From assembly GCA_902801985.1 (NCBI GenBank), contig CADCKD010000002.1, positions 62,001-126,000 on the forward strand: a stretch of DNA of 64,000 nucleotides. Reading direction: 5' to 3'. Positions 52,318-60,275 of the stretch are shown piece after piece. The first letter of the stretch is position 1. Each line of letters starts with the position of its first letter. A program made the position numbers and the translations under genes. A model generated the notes under the pieces. That model did not search any database and was not told where the DNA came from. It worked only from the letters and a program-made list of their open reading frames with translations. Source of the DNA: an uncultured bacterium. GTDB taxonomy: Bacteria; Cyanobacteriota; Vampirovibrionia; Gastranaerophilales; Gastranaerophilaceae.

Positions 52318-53367
52318 ATGTATAAAGGATTGATAAACAAATACAGAGAATTTTTACCGGTAACTGATGAAACACCTATTGTTACGCTTAATGAGGGGAA
52401 TACACCACTTATAAAAGCTGACAATTTAGCTAAAAAAATTGGAATTGATGCAGAAATTTATTTAAAATTTGAAGGCTGTAATCCGACAGGAAGCTTTAAA
52501 GACCGCGGAATGACCATGGCAGTATCAAAAGCGAAAGAAGAAGGAAGCGGCGCAATCATTTGTGCTTCAACCGGAAATACCTCTGCTTCTGCTGCTGCAT
52601 ACGGGGCTAAAGCGGGATTGAAAACCTTTGTTTTAATTCCTGACGGGTACATAGCACTTGGCAAACTATCTCAAGCCATGATGTATGGGGCTGAGATTAT
52701 TGCAATACAGGGAAATTTTGACAGAGCACTTGAACTTGTTCGGGAAATCTCTGACAAATACCCGATTACACTTGTAAACTCTGTTAATCCATATCGTATT
52801 GAAGGTCAAAAAACAGGAGCATTTGAAATTTGTGAAGCTTTATGCGGAGCTCCCGATTATCATTTTATTCCTGTCGGTAACGCAGGTAATATAACTGCTT
52901 ATTGGAAAGGATACAGAGAATGGTATTTGGCAGAAAAGCTAATAACTTTGCCTAAAATGATGGGGTTTGAAGCGGAAGGAGCTGCTGCTATTGTTAAAGG
53001 AGAAAGAATATTAAATCCTGAAACACTCGCAACAGCAATAAGAATTGGCAATCCTGCAAGCTGGAAACAAGCTGAAGCCGCTCGTGATGAAAGCGAAGGA
53101 ATGATTAATAGTGTAACAGATGACGAAATAGTCAATGCATACAAACTTATTGCTTCAACTGAAGGTATTTTAGCAGAACCTGCCTCAGCAGCCTCAGTTG
53201 CAGGACTGATAAAAGTTAAAGATCAGATCAAAGAGGGCTCAAGAATTGTTTGTATCCTTACAGGAAACGGCCTAAAAGATCCTGACAACGCCATAAAATA
53301 TTCAAATGCAGACGTCAAAAAGACTTCTTCTGATATGAATGATATTTTGAGAGTTATGAATATATAA
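52318..53367 (+). CDS. thrC: Threonine synthase
   Basis: A 349-residue PLP fold type II enzyme: [27 protein letters not shown] with the PLP Lys, [38 protein letters not shown] and [12 protein letters not shown]. It converts O-phosphohomoserine to threonine. ATGCGAGGAATGAT lies just before the ATG. It is the short form without the long N-terminal domain. No thrA or thrB is nearby. Confidence 0.95.
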   Translation: MYKGLINKYREFLPVTDETPIVTLNEGNTPLIKADNLAKKIGIDAEIYLKFEGCNPTGSFKDRGMTMAVSKAKEEGSGAIICASTGNTSASAAAYGAKAGLKTFVLIPDGYIALGKLSQAMMYGAEIIAIQGNFDRALELVREISDKYPITLVNSVNPYRIEGQKTGAFEICEALCGAPDYHFIPVGNAGNITAYWKGYREWYLAEKLITLPKMMGFEAEGAAAIVKGERILNPETLATAIRIGNPASWKQAEAARDESEGMINSVTDDEIVNAYKLIASTEGILAEPASAASVAGLIKVKDQIKEGSRIVCILTGNGLKDPDNAIKYSNADVKKTSSDMNDILRVMNI

Positions 53368-53371
53368 AATA

Positions 53372-53956
53372 TCAATTTATAATATCTACATAAGCGTATG
53401 CATTAAAATCCAGAGATCCATAAATTATTTTTAATTTATCCGGATTTTGCTCATCTGTAAGCCAATTTGCAAACAAAATTTCTTCTTGATCAAAATCTTC
53501 ATTAGTTTCGATTGCCGGAATTTTTGCAACAAGAAAATGTGCCTGATACAAACTCAAAACAGGTCTGCCGTTTACCATTTCTCCTTGTACTTGGTAATGC
53601 CCAACAGGAACAATACCTTCTCCTATTTTCAACTCAACAGGCAAAGAAACTACTGGCAAAGATGCATCTTCACCTTGCTCATTATTTATTATTTCAGTTT
53701 CATTGCTCTGGCTGAATTCCTCGCCTTTAGGACGCTTCCTACGCTCTGCCCAATTTTTCCATTTATTAACTTTTGAATCAATTTTTTGTATAGCATCCTC
53801 AAAATCTTCATCAGTAACAAATTGTGGCTCTTTGGCATTATTTATTATTTCATCATTATTGTAGTTGTCCCACAAATCAGTATTAAAATCCGCATCTGCA
53901 CTGTATGCGGGACACATAATTAATGAACATAAAAAAAGTATAATAAATCTTTTCAT
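53372..53956 (-). CDS. Secreted hypothetical protein
   Basis: A 194-residue precursor with signal peptide MKRFIILFLCSLIMCPAYSA. The mature part is acidic, then has a KWKNWAERRKRPKG stretch and a C-terminal beta-rich domain (VELKIGEGIVPVGHYQVQGE, LSLYQAHFLVAKIPA). No family recognised. I choose ATG 53956 because TATGAT lies exactly 6 nt upstream with TAGACT 16 bp before it, so the mRNA appears leaderless. It converges with thrC with 4 bp between. Confidence 0.65.
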   Translation of the reverse strand: MKRFIILFLCSLIMCPAYSADADFNTDLWDNYNNDEIINNAKEPQFVTDEDFEDAIQKIDSKVNKWKNWAERRKRPKGEEFSQSNETEIINNEQGEDASLPVVSLPVELKIGEGIVPVGHYQVQGEMVNGRPVLSLYQAHFLVAKIPAIETNEDFDQEEILFANWLTDEQNPDKLKIIYGSLDFNAYAYVDIIN

Positions 53957-53962
53957 ACACAT

Positions 53963-53990
53963 ATCATAATGCTTTTTATTAAAAAGTCTA
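53963..53990 (-). promoter_or_regulatory. Leaderless promoter of the secreted-protein gene
   Basis: Minus-strand TAGACT (53985-53990), 16-nt spacer, TATGAT (53963-53968), then ATGTGT and the ATG start. Confidence 0.5.
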
Positions 53991-54087
53991 TATTGATGTG
54001 TGATAAAATAGGGCATTTAATGTATATAAAGGAATAATTACGGAAAATATGTTATAATATTAATATAGATTTGAAAGGTTTTTTGCA

Positions 54088-54999
54088 ATGTCCTATTATG
54101 ACGATTTACTTACTAAAATTCCGAAAATTAAAAAAATCTTAGACAACGATACAGATTCTACAATTTATCATTACACAAAGCCGGAAAAACTTTTAGGCAT
54201 AGTTGAAAACGGGACTTTGAGATTTTCTAATGTGCTTTATTTGAATGATAAAGCAGAAGTTGCATATTCATACAAACTCATTATCAATCTGATTGATGAA
54301 ACACCAAATTTAAATTCTGATTTATTTAATAAAATAAAAAAACACTTTGCAGATAAATATAAACACATCGTTGACGGAAGCGGAGAACTTTTAAATAATC
54401 TTGAATATTTTACTACCTCTTTTTCTTCTGAAAATGACAACCTGACATTGTGGAACAATTACGCAAAAGGCAAAAGCTACACCGGATATAACATAGGATT
54501 TAATAAGAAAAAACTTATCAAAGAAATGATTGACAAAGGCTTTTTGCCAATATATGGCAGTGTTATTTATGAAAGATCAAAACAAATAAAAATAATACGC
54601 AATATATTCAAAAAATGGAACAATCTTTTTGAAAAAGCATTACAGAAAAAACGTAATAACAAAGTCAAACTTTTTGATATATTATTTGAGCTTGTTGATG
54701 TTTTGAATATTGTCAGTATATTTTTCAAAACACCTCAATTTAAAAATGAGAAAGAGTACAGAATAGTTATAGTCAGCGCTTTTGGGGTAGAAGATTCAAA
54801 ACCTACTAAAATTGTTGAAAAAAATGGATTATTTGTACCGTACATAGAATATTTCTTTGATAAAACATCAGTTTCATCTGTTAATATAGGGCCGACATTT
54901 GAAGAAAACATATTCTACACAAGCACAAACAGAATGCTTTTAAACTACGGATACGAAAATATTGAGGTAAATCGCTCTAAAATCCCACTTAGATACTAA
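54088..54999 (+). CDS. DUF2971 family protein
   Basis: A 303-residue protein with the family pattern: IYHYTKPEKLLGIVENGTLRFSN, LYLNDKAE, TTSFSSENDNLTLWNNYAKG, the GFNKKKL turn, NEKEYRIVI and a final NIGPTFEEN. DUF2971 proteins are scattered in accessory regions of many bacteria and occur near defence genes in some. Enzymatic function is unestablished; some resemblance to ADP-ribosyl-transferase-like folds has been suggested, which I cannot test. GAAAGGTTTTTTGCA precedes the ATG. It stands alone. Confidence 0.85.
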   Translation: MSYYDDLLTKIPKIKKILDNDTDSTIYHYTKPEKLLGIVENGTLRFSNVLYLNDKAEVAYSYKLIINLIDETPNLNSDLFNKIKKHFADKYKHIVDGSGELLNNLEYFTTSFSSENDNLTLWNNYAKGKSYTGYNIGFNKKKLIKEMIDKGFLPIYGSVIYERSKQIKIIRNIFKKWNNLFEKALQKKRNNKVKLFDILFELVDVLNIVSIFFKTPQFKNEKEYRIVIVSAFGVEDSKPTKIVEKNGLFVPYIEYFFDKTSVSSVNIGPTFEENIFYTSTNRMLLNYGYENIEVNRSKIPLRY

Positions 55000-55003
55000 A
55001 AAA

Positions 55004-55369
55004 TTATTTTCTGTTGTTTTCTTTAAACGGATTGCTTACTTTTTTTACTCGGAGCATTTCTTTCAAATCATCAATAATAAGTTCTTCTTCCTCTTCCAAT
55101 TCAGGTTTTCGCTTGTTGGAATTGATGACATTTGCAACATTCATCATAGCAAGCGAATTTAGAGTTGCCCTTAATACGGCACTTTGATCCATATAAGGAT
55201 TTTGCTGTTCTTGGTCTTCGCCTTCTTGGGCTTGTTGTTGAGCAAAATACTCCCCTCCCTGCCCCATTTTATCATCTGTTAATTTGGCTGCAGTTCCGGA
55301 AATATCACCACTTTTAAAATTGAATGCTCCACCGATTCCAAAAAATCCGGCAGACCTGTTATCGACCAT
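55004..55369 (-). CDS. Hypothetical FKS-leader-like protein
   Basis: A 121-residue protein starting MVDNRSAGFFGIGGAFNFKSG, so with an F-K-S block near residue 18 like the FxG-leader proteins. The middle is Gln/Glu-rich (QQQAQEGEDQEQQ) and the rest acidic and helical. No domain recognised. Start by ATG 55369 or GTG 55375, with AGAAGGTAAGTG upstream. It converges with the DUF2971 gene. Confidence 0.55.
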   Translation of the reverse strand: MVDNRSAGFFGIGGAFNFKSGDISGTAAKLTDDKMGQGGEYFAQQQAQEGEDQEQQNPYMDQSAVLRATLNSLAMMNVANVINSNKRKPELEEEEELIIDDLKEMLRVKKVSNPFKENNRK

Positions 55370-55608
55370 AATCACTTACCTTCTTTTGGCAATCTGAAAC
55401 TTATAGTTCCAAATCTCCGTGTTTATACTTTCTCACATATATTTTGCAATATACGATAAGATATTAAATCGTCTGAATGTATTATTTTGCTATATTCTTA
55501 ACAAAAATTTACTTTTGCCGAAATTATTTTGCATAGTATAGCACATTTAATTGTAAAAAACAATAAAATATGGTATAATCGTAATATATAATTATATACG
55601 AGGTGAAT

Positions 55609-56385
55609 ATGAAATTTAATAAAAAGGCGTTCACACTTACTGAACTTATAATTGCATTAGGAGTTATTGGGGTTTTAGCAACTATTTTGATGCCTGTAAT
55701 TACTAATATGATACCGGATCAGAATGCTATTATGGCAAAAAGAGCATATTATGCCGTACAAACTATTGTCAGTGACATAATTAATGACGGAGATTGTTAT
55801 CCTGACACTTCAAAATCATCAAGTGAAGACTTACAAAGAATAGGTTTTGATGACGGCTACAAATATCCTGACTGCAAAGACTGGAAAGCAGAAAATGATG
55901 ATTATTACACCGAAGATGAAATAGAAACACTGGAAGATGGGACAGAAGTAATAAAACATCGCAAAGGGGACCCAAAAGAATATTCAGCAAAGGTTAAATT
56001 TATTACTCTATTCAAAAAAGAACTGGATATAAAAGATGGAGAAAAAACTGAAACCGGCAGGGAAAAATTCGTAACCCGTGATGGTATTAGGTGGGGATTT
56101 GAAAATACCGCAGAATTTGACTCAAGAAAGATGGATAAAGATGCAGGTATTTGGTTATATATAGATATTAACGGGACAAAGAAACCAAATAAAATATATC
56201 ATGCTCCAAGTACAAATCCTTTTGGTTCTACACAGACAAAAGATGCTTCAACATACGACACATTTGCAATAAGAATTTTTGCAGATGGCAGTATACGAAT
56301 CAATCCTGACGATGGATGGTTAAACAGAGTTCTTGATATAGATTACGATATATCAGGAAATAATGAAGGCGAAGATGAGTATTAA
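55609..56385 (+). CDS. Prepilin-like protein with N-terminal methylation motif
   Basis: A 258-residue protein: short basic leader MKFNKKAFTLTELIIALGVIGVLATILMP, a type IV pilin/pseudopilin signal cleaved before Phe with Glu at +5. The mature domain has DGDCYPDTSK, a Cys pair and a late DTFAIRIFADGSIR, typical of secreted pseudopilin-like proteins of this lineage. No pilus assembly genes are nearby. ATG 55609 follows GAGGTGAAT. It ends exactly where rnpB begins. Confidence 0.8.
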   Translation: MKFNKKAFTLTELIIALGVIGVLATILMPVITNMIPDQNAIMAKRAYYAVQTIVSDIINDGDCYPDTSKSSSEDLQRIGFDDGYKYPDCKDWKAENDDYYTEDEIETLEDGTEVIKHRKGDPKEYSAKVKFITLFKKELDIKDGEKTETGREKFVTRDGIRWGFENTAEFDSRKMDKDAGIWLYIDINGTKKPNKIYHAPSTNPFGSTQTKDASTYDTFAIRIFADGSIRINPDDGWLNRVLDIDYDISGNNEGEDEY

Positions 56386-56728
56386 AGCAGCCGGATAATC
56401 GCGGGCAAAGAATTTTGTCTGAGGAAAGTCCGTGCATCCAAGAACAGGCCTCCGGAGAAACTCCGGGCGGTGCGAGCCGGCGGATAGTGCCACAGAAATG
56501 TAGACTGCCGATGGATTGAAAAATCACAGGCGATGGTGCAACGGTGAGTTAAGAGCTTCACCAGTGATATCGAAAGGTATCAGCTAGGTAAACCCAGGTC
56601 GGATGCAAGATTGAATTCAAAGGTTTGAGGTTGTTCGCCGACTTTGAAAAAAATCGCTAGAGACTATCGGCAACGATAGTACCAGATAGATGATTATCTA
56701 AAACAGAACACGGCTTACGGGCTGCTTT
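56386..56728 (+). ncRNA. rnpB: RNase P RNA
   Basis: The catalytic RNA of RNase P. Conserved elements are GAGGAAAGTCCGTGC (CR-I region), ACAGAAA, GGTAAACCC and the 3' AACACGGCTTACGGGCTGCTT. The P1 helix is AAGCAGCC at the 5' end with GGCTGCTT at the 3' end. The 5' end touches the pilin stop codon. A terminator follows at once. It matures the 5' ends of tRNAs. Confidence 0.96.
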
Positions 56729-56736
56729 ATTTTTTA

Positions 56737-56771
56737 AAAAGGGAATGGTATATATGCTATTCCCTTTTTTA
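56737..56771 (+). terminator. rnpB terminator
   Basis: AAAAAGGGAAT and ATTCCCTTTTT arms around a GGTATATATGCT-like loop, ending in T6. Confidence 0.85.
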
Positions 56772-56777
56772 AGTTAG

Positions 56778-56822
56778 ATAAGTTTGATAAGTTGGATAAG
56801 TTGGATAAGTTGGATAAGTTCA
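56778..56822. repeat. Five-copy 9-bp tandem repeat
   Basis: GATAAGTT plus one variable base (T, G, G, G, C), five times head to tail, directly after the rnpB terminator and before miaB. Probable replication slippage minisatellite. Confidence 0.8.
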
Positions 56823-56970
56823 TATAGGTTTATTTATTTTATTATCCGTTCGGATATTTAATATTTCTAAATCACTGTAAATAACTTAGTACATATCAAA
56901 CTTACCCTACACCCTACATCTGACTTTTTGTGTATAATAGAGAATATAAATAGCTTATAAGGGAATAAAA

Positions 56971-58296
56971 ATGAAAAAAGTTTATATAGAAACAATGGGC
57001 TGTCAGATGAATAAATCAGATTCAGAAAGAATGTATGGCATGCTTTCAAATTTCGGTTACGAAGAAACAAATGAACCTAAAGATGCAGATTTACTTATGG
57101 TTAATACATGCTCTATCAGACAATTAAGCGAAGATAAAGCATACAGTCTTATCGGTACTTGGGGAAAATGGAAAAAATCCAACCCTGAATTAAAAATCGG
57201 CTTTTGCGGTTGCGTTGCCCAACAAAAAGCTCAAGAAATTTTTAAACGTGCACATTATGTAGATTTTGTTTTGGGAACCCATAAAATTTATTCACTCCCT
57301 GCTATTATTGAAAAAATTAATCAAGGCGAAAAAATTTGTGAATGCGAAGAAACTAACCAAACAGAAGATTCTGAAGCTGTTAAATATGACATAAACCGCG
57401 TAAAATCAGTGAATGCTTGGATTCCTATTACAGAAGGATGTAATAATTTCTGCACATACTGTATAGTTCCTTATACAAGGGGCAGAGAGCGTTCAAGACT
57501 TCCTGAAACAATTATAAAAGAAGTTAAGGATGCACTAAATTCCGGTTTTAAAGAAGTAACTTTATTGGGACAAAATGTAGATAGCTATGGAAAAGACTTT
57601 AAAGACAGAAATTATCGCCTTGCAGATTTGTTAAAAGAAGTAAACGCAATAGAAGGTAATTTTAGAATCAGATTTGTAACCTCATATCCTACTGACATAA
57701 CGGATGAACTTATTGAAACTGTTGTAGCTCTTGATAAAGTGTGTGAATATTTTCATATTCCTATGCAATCAGGCAATAGCGAAGTCTTAAAAGCTATGAA
57801 CAGACGTTATGACAGGGAAACATACTCAAAAATTGCACAAAAAATCCGTAAAATGGTTCCTGATGTAACAATTACAAGTGATTTTATTGCAGGTTTTCCG
57901 GGAGAAACAGAAGAACAATTTTTGGACACACTCAGCGCAATGGAAGAACTTGAACTGGATTATTCAAATACTGCAGCATATTCTCCTCGAGAAAAAACTG
58001 TTGCTGCACGCTGGGTAGACAAATTTATTGATGAAGATACAAAATTTGAACGTCTGGCTCGTCTAAATGAACAAAACAGAAAATGCTGTCTTGCATCAAA
58101 CAAAAAATTTGTCGGACGCACTATGGAAGTACTTGTTGAAAGTTTTGAAAACCACAAGGGTAAAAATATTATTACAGGAAGAACAAGAAATAATAAAATT
58201 GTTCATATCCCTTATGATGTTGATATTACCGGCGAGTTTGTCAATGCTAAAATAACAGGCTGCAAAACCTGGTATCTAAACGGAGAAATTCAATAA
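56971..58296 (+). CDS. miaB: tRNA-2-methylthio-N6-dimethylallyladenosine synthase
   Basis: A 441-residue methylthiotransferase: N-terminal UPF0004 domain with cysteines in ETMGCQMNKSDSERM, MVNTCSIR and FCGCVA; radical SAM cluster CNNFCTYCIVPYTRGRERSR; YFHIPMQSGNSEVLKAMNRRY; and a C-terminal TRAM domain. It adds the methylthio group to i6A37 in tRNA. AAGGGAATAAAA before the ATG. Full length, followed by a hairpin terminator. Confidence 0.96.
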   Translation: MKKVYIETMGCQMNKSDSERMYGMLSNFGYEETNEPKDADLLMVNTCSIRQLSEDKAYSLIGTWGKWKKSNPELKIGFCGCVAQQKAQEIFKRAHYVDFVLGTHKIYSLPAIIEKINQGEKICECEETNQTEDSEAVKYDINRVKSVNAWIPITEGCNNFCTYCIVPYTRGRERSRLPETIIKEVKDALNSGFKEVTLLGQNVDSYGKDFKDRNYRLADLLKEVNAIEGNFRIRFVTSYPTDITDELIETVVALDKVCEYFHIPMQSGNSEVLKAMNRRYDRETYSKIAQKIRKMVPDVTITSDFIAGFPGETEEQFLDTLSAMEELELDYSNTAAYSPREKTVAARWVDKFIDEDTKFERLARLNEQNRKCCLASNKKFVGRTMEVLVESFENHKGKNIITGRTRNNKIVHIPYDVDITGEFVNAKITGCKTWYLNGEIQ

Positions 58297-58333
58297 CGAA
58301 AAAGGCAGTCCCTCCCAAGGCTGCCGTTTTTCG
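58297..58333 (+). terminator. miaB terminator
   Basis: CGAAAAAGGCAG and CTGCCGTTTTTCG arms with a CCTCCC loop region and a T5 tail, right after the stop codon. Confidence 0.8.
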
Positions 58334-58433
58334 TTACACATAAAGGGTGTAACGAAGTACAATCCTTTTCAACTTTTCGCAAACCGTACAAATTTATGTA
58401 CGTCTCGATCCTCATAAAACCGTGTTACTAAGT

Positions 58434-58613
58434 CTATCGTTTAAGCAAATCACGCACTGAAAATTTGCGGGTTTTGTTAGACAAGCTAAAGTCCAGCAAC
58501 TTTCGCGCAATCGGATTTGTCTGGCGAGAGGGTTCAGATTTTTCAATAACCTCATTTACTCTTTCTCTGTTCTCATCCATCATTTTTAAGTTTTGTTCTG
58601 TTCTCTCATCCAT
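58434..58613 (-). CDS. 59-residue hypothetical protein
   Basis: A short charged protein: MDERTEQNLKMMDENRERVNE, an apparent internal duplication of the MDExxE block, then NPIARKLLDFSLSNKT and FSVRDLLKR. It is probably helical. TATAAT (58621-58626 on the minus strand) with TTGTTT 17 bp upstream lies 7 nt before the ATG, so transcription may begin almost at the start codon. It is divergent from tmk. It may be a toxin-antitoxin-type or regulatory peptide; no family is recognised. Confidence 0.5.
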   Translation of the reverse strand: MDERTEQNLKMMDENRERVNEVIEKSEPSRQTNPIARKLLDFSLSNKTRKFSVRDLLKR

Positions 58614-58620
58614 GATTTCG

Positions 58621-58649
58621 ATTATACCTCGTTACTCTTATATAAACAA
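58621..58649 (-). promoter_or_regulatory. Near-leaderless promoter of the 59-residue gene
   Basis: Minus-strand TTGTTT (58644-58649), 17-nt spacer, TATAAT (58621-58626), then 7 nt to the ATG. Confidence 0.5.
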
Positions 58650-58706
58650 TTTTTATTTTGATTAATTGCCTAATTTTATATATTTTATATATAATCTTTA
58701 CATATT

Positions 58707-58735
58707 GTTACATAAATTTCTATTTGGGTTATAAT
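58707..58735 (+). promoter_or_regulatory. Leaderless promoter of tmk
   Basis: GTTACA (58707-58712), 17-nt spacer, TATAAT (58730-58735), then TAAGTT and the ATG. No Shine-Dalgarno sequence is possible between them. Confidence 0.6.
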
Positions 58736-58741
58736 TAAGTT

Positions 58742-59356
58742 ATGAAAAAAGGTTTGTTTATTACATTTGAGGGCGCAGACGGTTGCGGTAAAACAACTCA
58801 ACTGAATTTGCTAAAAGATTATTTAATATCAAAAGGTTTTGATGTCGTAATTACAAGGGAACCCGGGGGAAAAGGACTCGGAGAAAAAGTTCGTGAAATA
58901 TTGTTGAATTATGACGGAGTTGTGTCAGATAGATGTGAATCTTTTTTATTTTTGGCAGACAGGGCTCAAAATATTGATATTATTGTGAACCCTGCAGTAG
59001 AACAAGGAAAAATTGTACTATGTGACAGACATACGGATAGTACAGTTGCTTATCAGGGATATGGCAGAGGCCTTGATATTACAGAAATCAACATGCTGAA
59101 CAATCTGGCAACCCACAATAAAAAACCTGATTTAACTTTGGTTTTTGATGTAGATATAGAAACTTCAATGCAGAGAGTCGGACAAAATAAAGACAGAATG
59201 GAAAGCGCCGGAAAAGAATTCTTTAATAGAGTCAGAAACGGTTATTTGGAACTTGCAAAACAAGAACCTCAAAGAATTAAAGTGATAAATTCCACAAAAT
59301 CCATTGAAGAAGTTTTTGAAAATGTAAAAGAAATAATTAATTCTTATATTATTTAA
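58742..59356 (+). CDS. tmk: Thymidylate kinase
   Basis: A 204-residue P-loop kinase: FEGADGCGKTTQLNLL (P-loop), TREPGGKGLGEKVRE, CDRHTDSTVAYQGYGRG (DR motif) and a LID near VGQNKDRMES. It phosphorylates dTMP to dTDP. Catalytic and fold residues are intact. There is no ribosome site; a leaderless promoter is proposed. It converges with the binding-protein gene with 8 bp overlap. Confidence 0.95.
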   Translation: MKKGLFITFEGADGCGKTTQLNLLKDYLISKGFDVVITREPGGKGLGEKVREILLNYDGVVSDRCESFLFLADRAQNIDIIVNPAVEQGKIVLCDRHTDSTVAYQGYGRGLDITEINMLNNLATHNKKPDLTLVFDVDIETSMQRVGQNKDRMESAGKEFFNRVRNGYLELAKQEPQRIKVINSTKSIEEVFENVKEIINSYII

Positions 59357-60134
59357 TTCCGTACGATTTTAATATTTTTCTCAAATTCCCGTTTCTGGTT
59401 TCTTCAGAAATAACGGTGTTTACTGCGTGAATTAAACCTTCTGATTCAGGACCTTTTCTGAAGGCAACAGCATACGGTTCTTTTGAAAATCTTTTTGGAA
59501 GTAATTTTACGGAACGGTCTTTTAAAGCATATCCGACCAAAATTGTATCATCCGAAACAACAGCATCCGCTTTTCCTTGTTTTAGTGCTCTGTATGCTTC
59601 ACCATAAGTCCTATATCCAATAATGCCAAGGTTTTGTACTGCACCTCTCAAACTTTGTTCACTTGTTGAACCAAATACAATAATCGCTTTTCGGCCTTTC
59701 AAATCCCTCAGGCTTTTTATAGGACTATTTGCTCTAACAAGTAATGATTGACCAGCCACATAATACGGATTGGAAAAATCAAGGATTTGTGCTCTGTTTT
59801 TTGTTATTGACATCGTTGCAATAACCATATCAATATCTTCTGAATATAATTTCATTATACGATTTGAAGATGTAACAGGAACAAATTTAACTCTACCGCC
59901 GGCACCAAAAAGTTTTTTACCGATTAATTTTCCAAGTTCAACATCATATCCGGCATAATTACCGTTTTTGTCCAAATACCCGAAAGGATATGCATCAGTT
60001 TTCACACCAATTACAACTTGACCGCGCTTCATTATTTGGCTTAAAGTCGTTTCTACACTTTCTTCATCCTGTTTCCCGCAGCCAACACAAAAAAACATTA
60101 TCAGTAAAAATGTTGCAATTATTTTCTTATACAT
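59349..60134 (-). CDS. Amino-acid-type ABC transporter solute-binding lipoprotein
   Basis: A 261-residue family 3 binding protein. A lipobox (FFCVGCGK) suggests a lipoprotein anchor. The two lobes include RGQVVIGVKTDAYPFGYLD, YAGYDVELGKLIGKKLFG, DFSNPYYVAGQSLLVRA and KADAVVSDDTILVGYA, typical of cystine/glutamine/arginine-type binders. No permease or ATPase genes are adjacent, so it is an orphan component here. AAAGAGATTTTATT precedes the ATG. Ligand unknown. Confidence 0.88.
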   Translation of the reverse strand: MYKKIIATFLLIMFFCVGCGKQDEESVETTLSQIMKRGQVVIGVKTDAYPFGYLDKNGNYAGYDVELGKLIGKKLFGAGGRVKFVPVTSSNRIMKLYSEDIDMVIATMSITKNRAQILDFSNPYYVAGQSLLVRANSPIKSLRDLKGRKAIIVFGSTSEQSLRGAVQNLGIIGYRTYGEAYRALKQGKADAVVSDDTILVGYALKDRSVKLLPKRFSKEPYAVAFRKGPESEGLIHAVNTVISEETRNGNLRKILKSYGIK

Positions 60135-60275
60135 AATAAAATCTCTTTCTTGTTTTAATAATATATTATCAGAGAAATATTGTAAATAGAAAGTTTACAA
60201 TACAGGCACAAATTGAATTTTTCGAAAAAAAATGTTATAATGGTATATCTGTGAAAATTTTACCTAAAGGATTTT

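Noticed and set aside
55609-56385. Type IV pilus or type II secretion cluster
   Set aside because: Only one prepilin-like gene is present; no ATPase, platform, secretin or peptidase gene is in the window.
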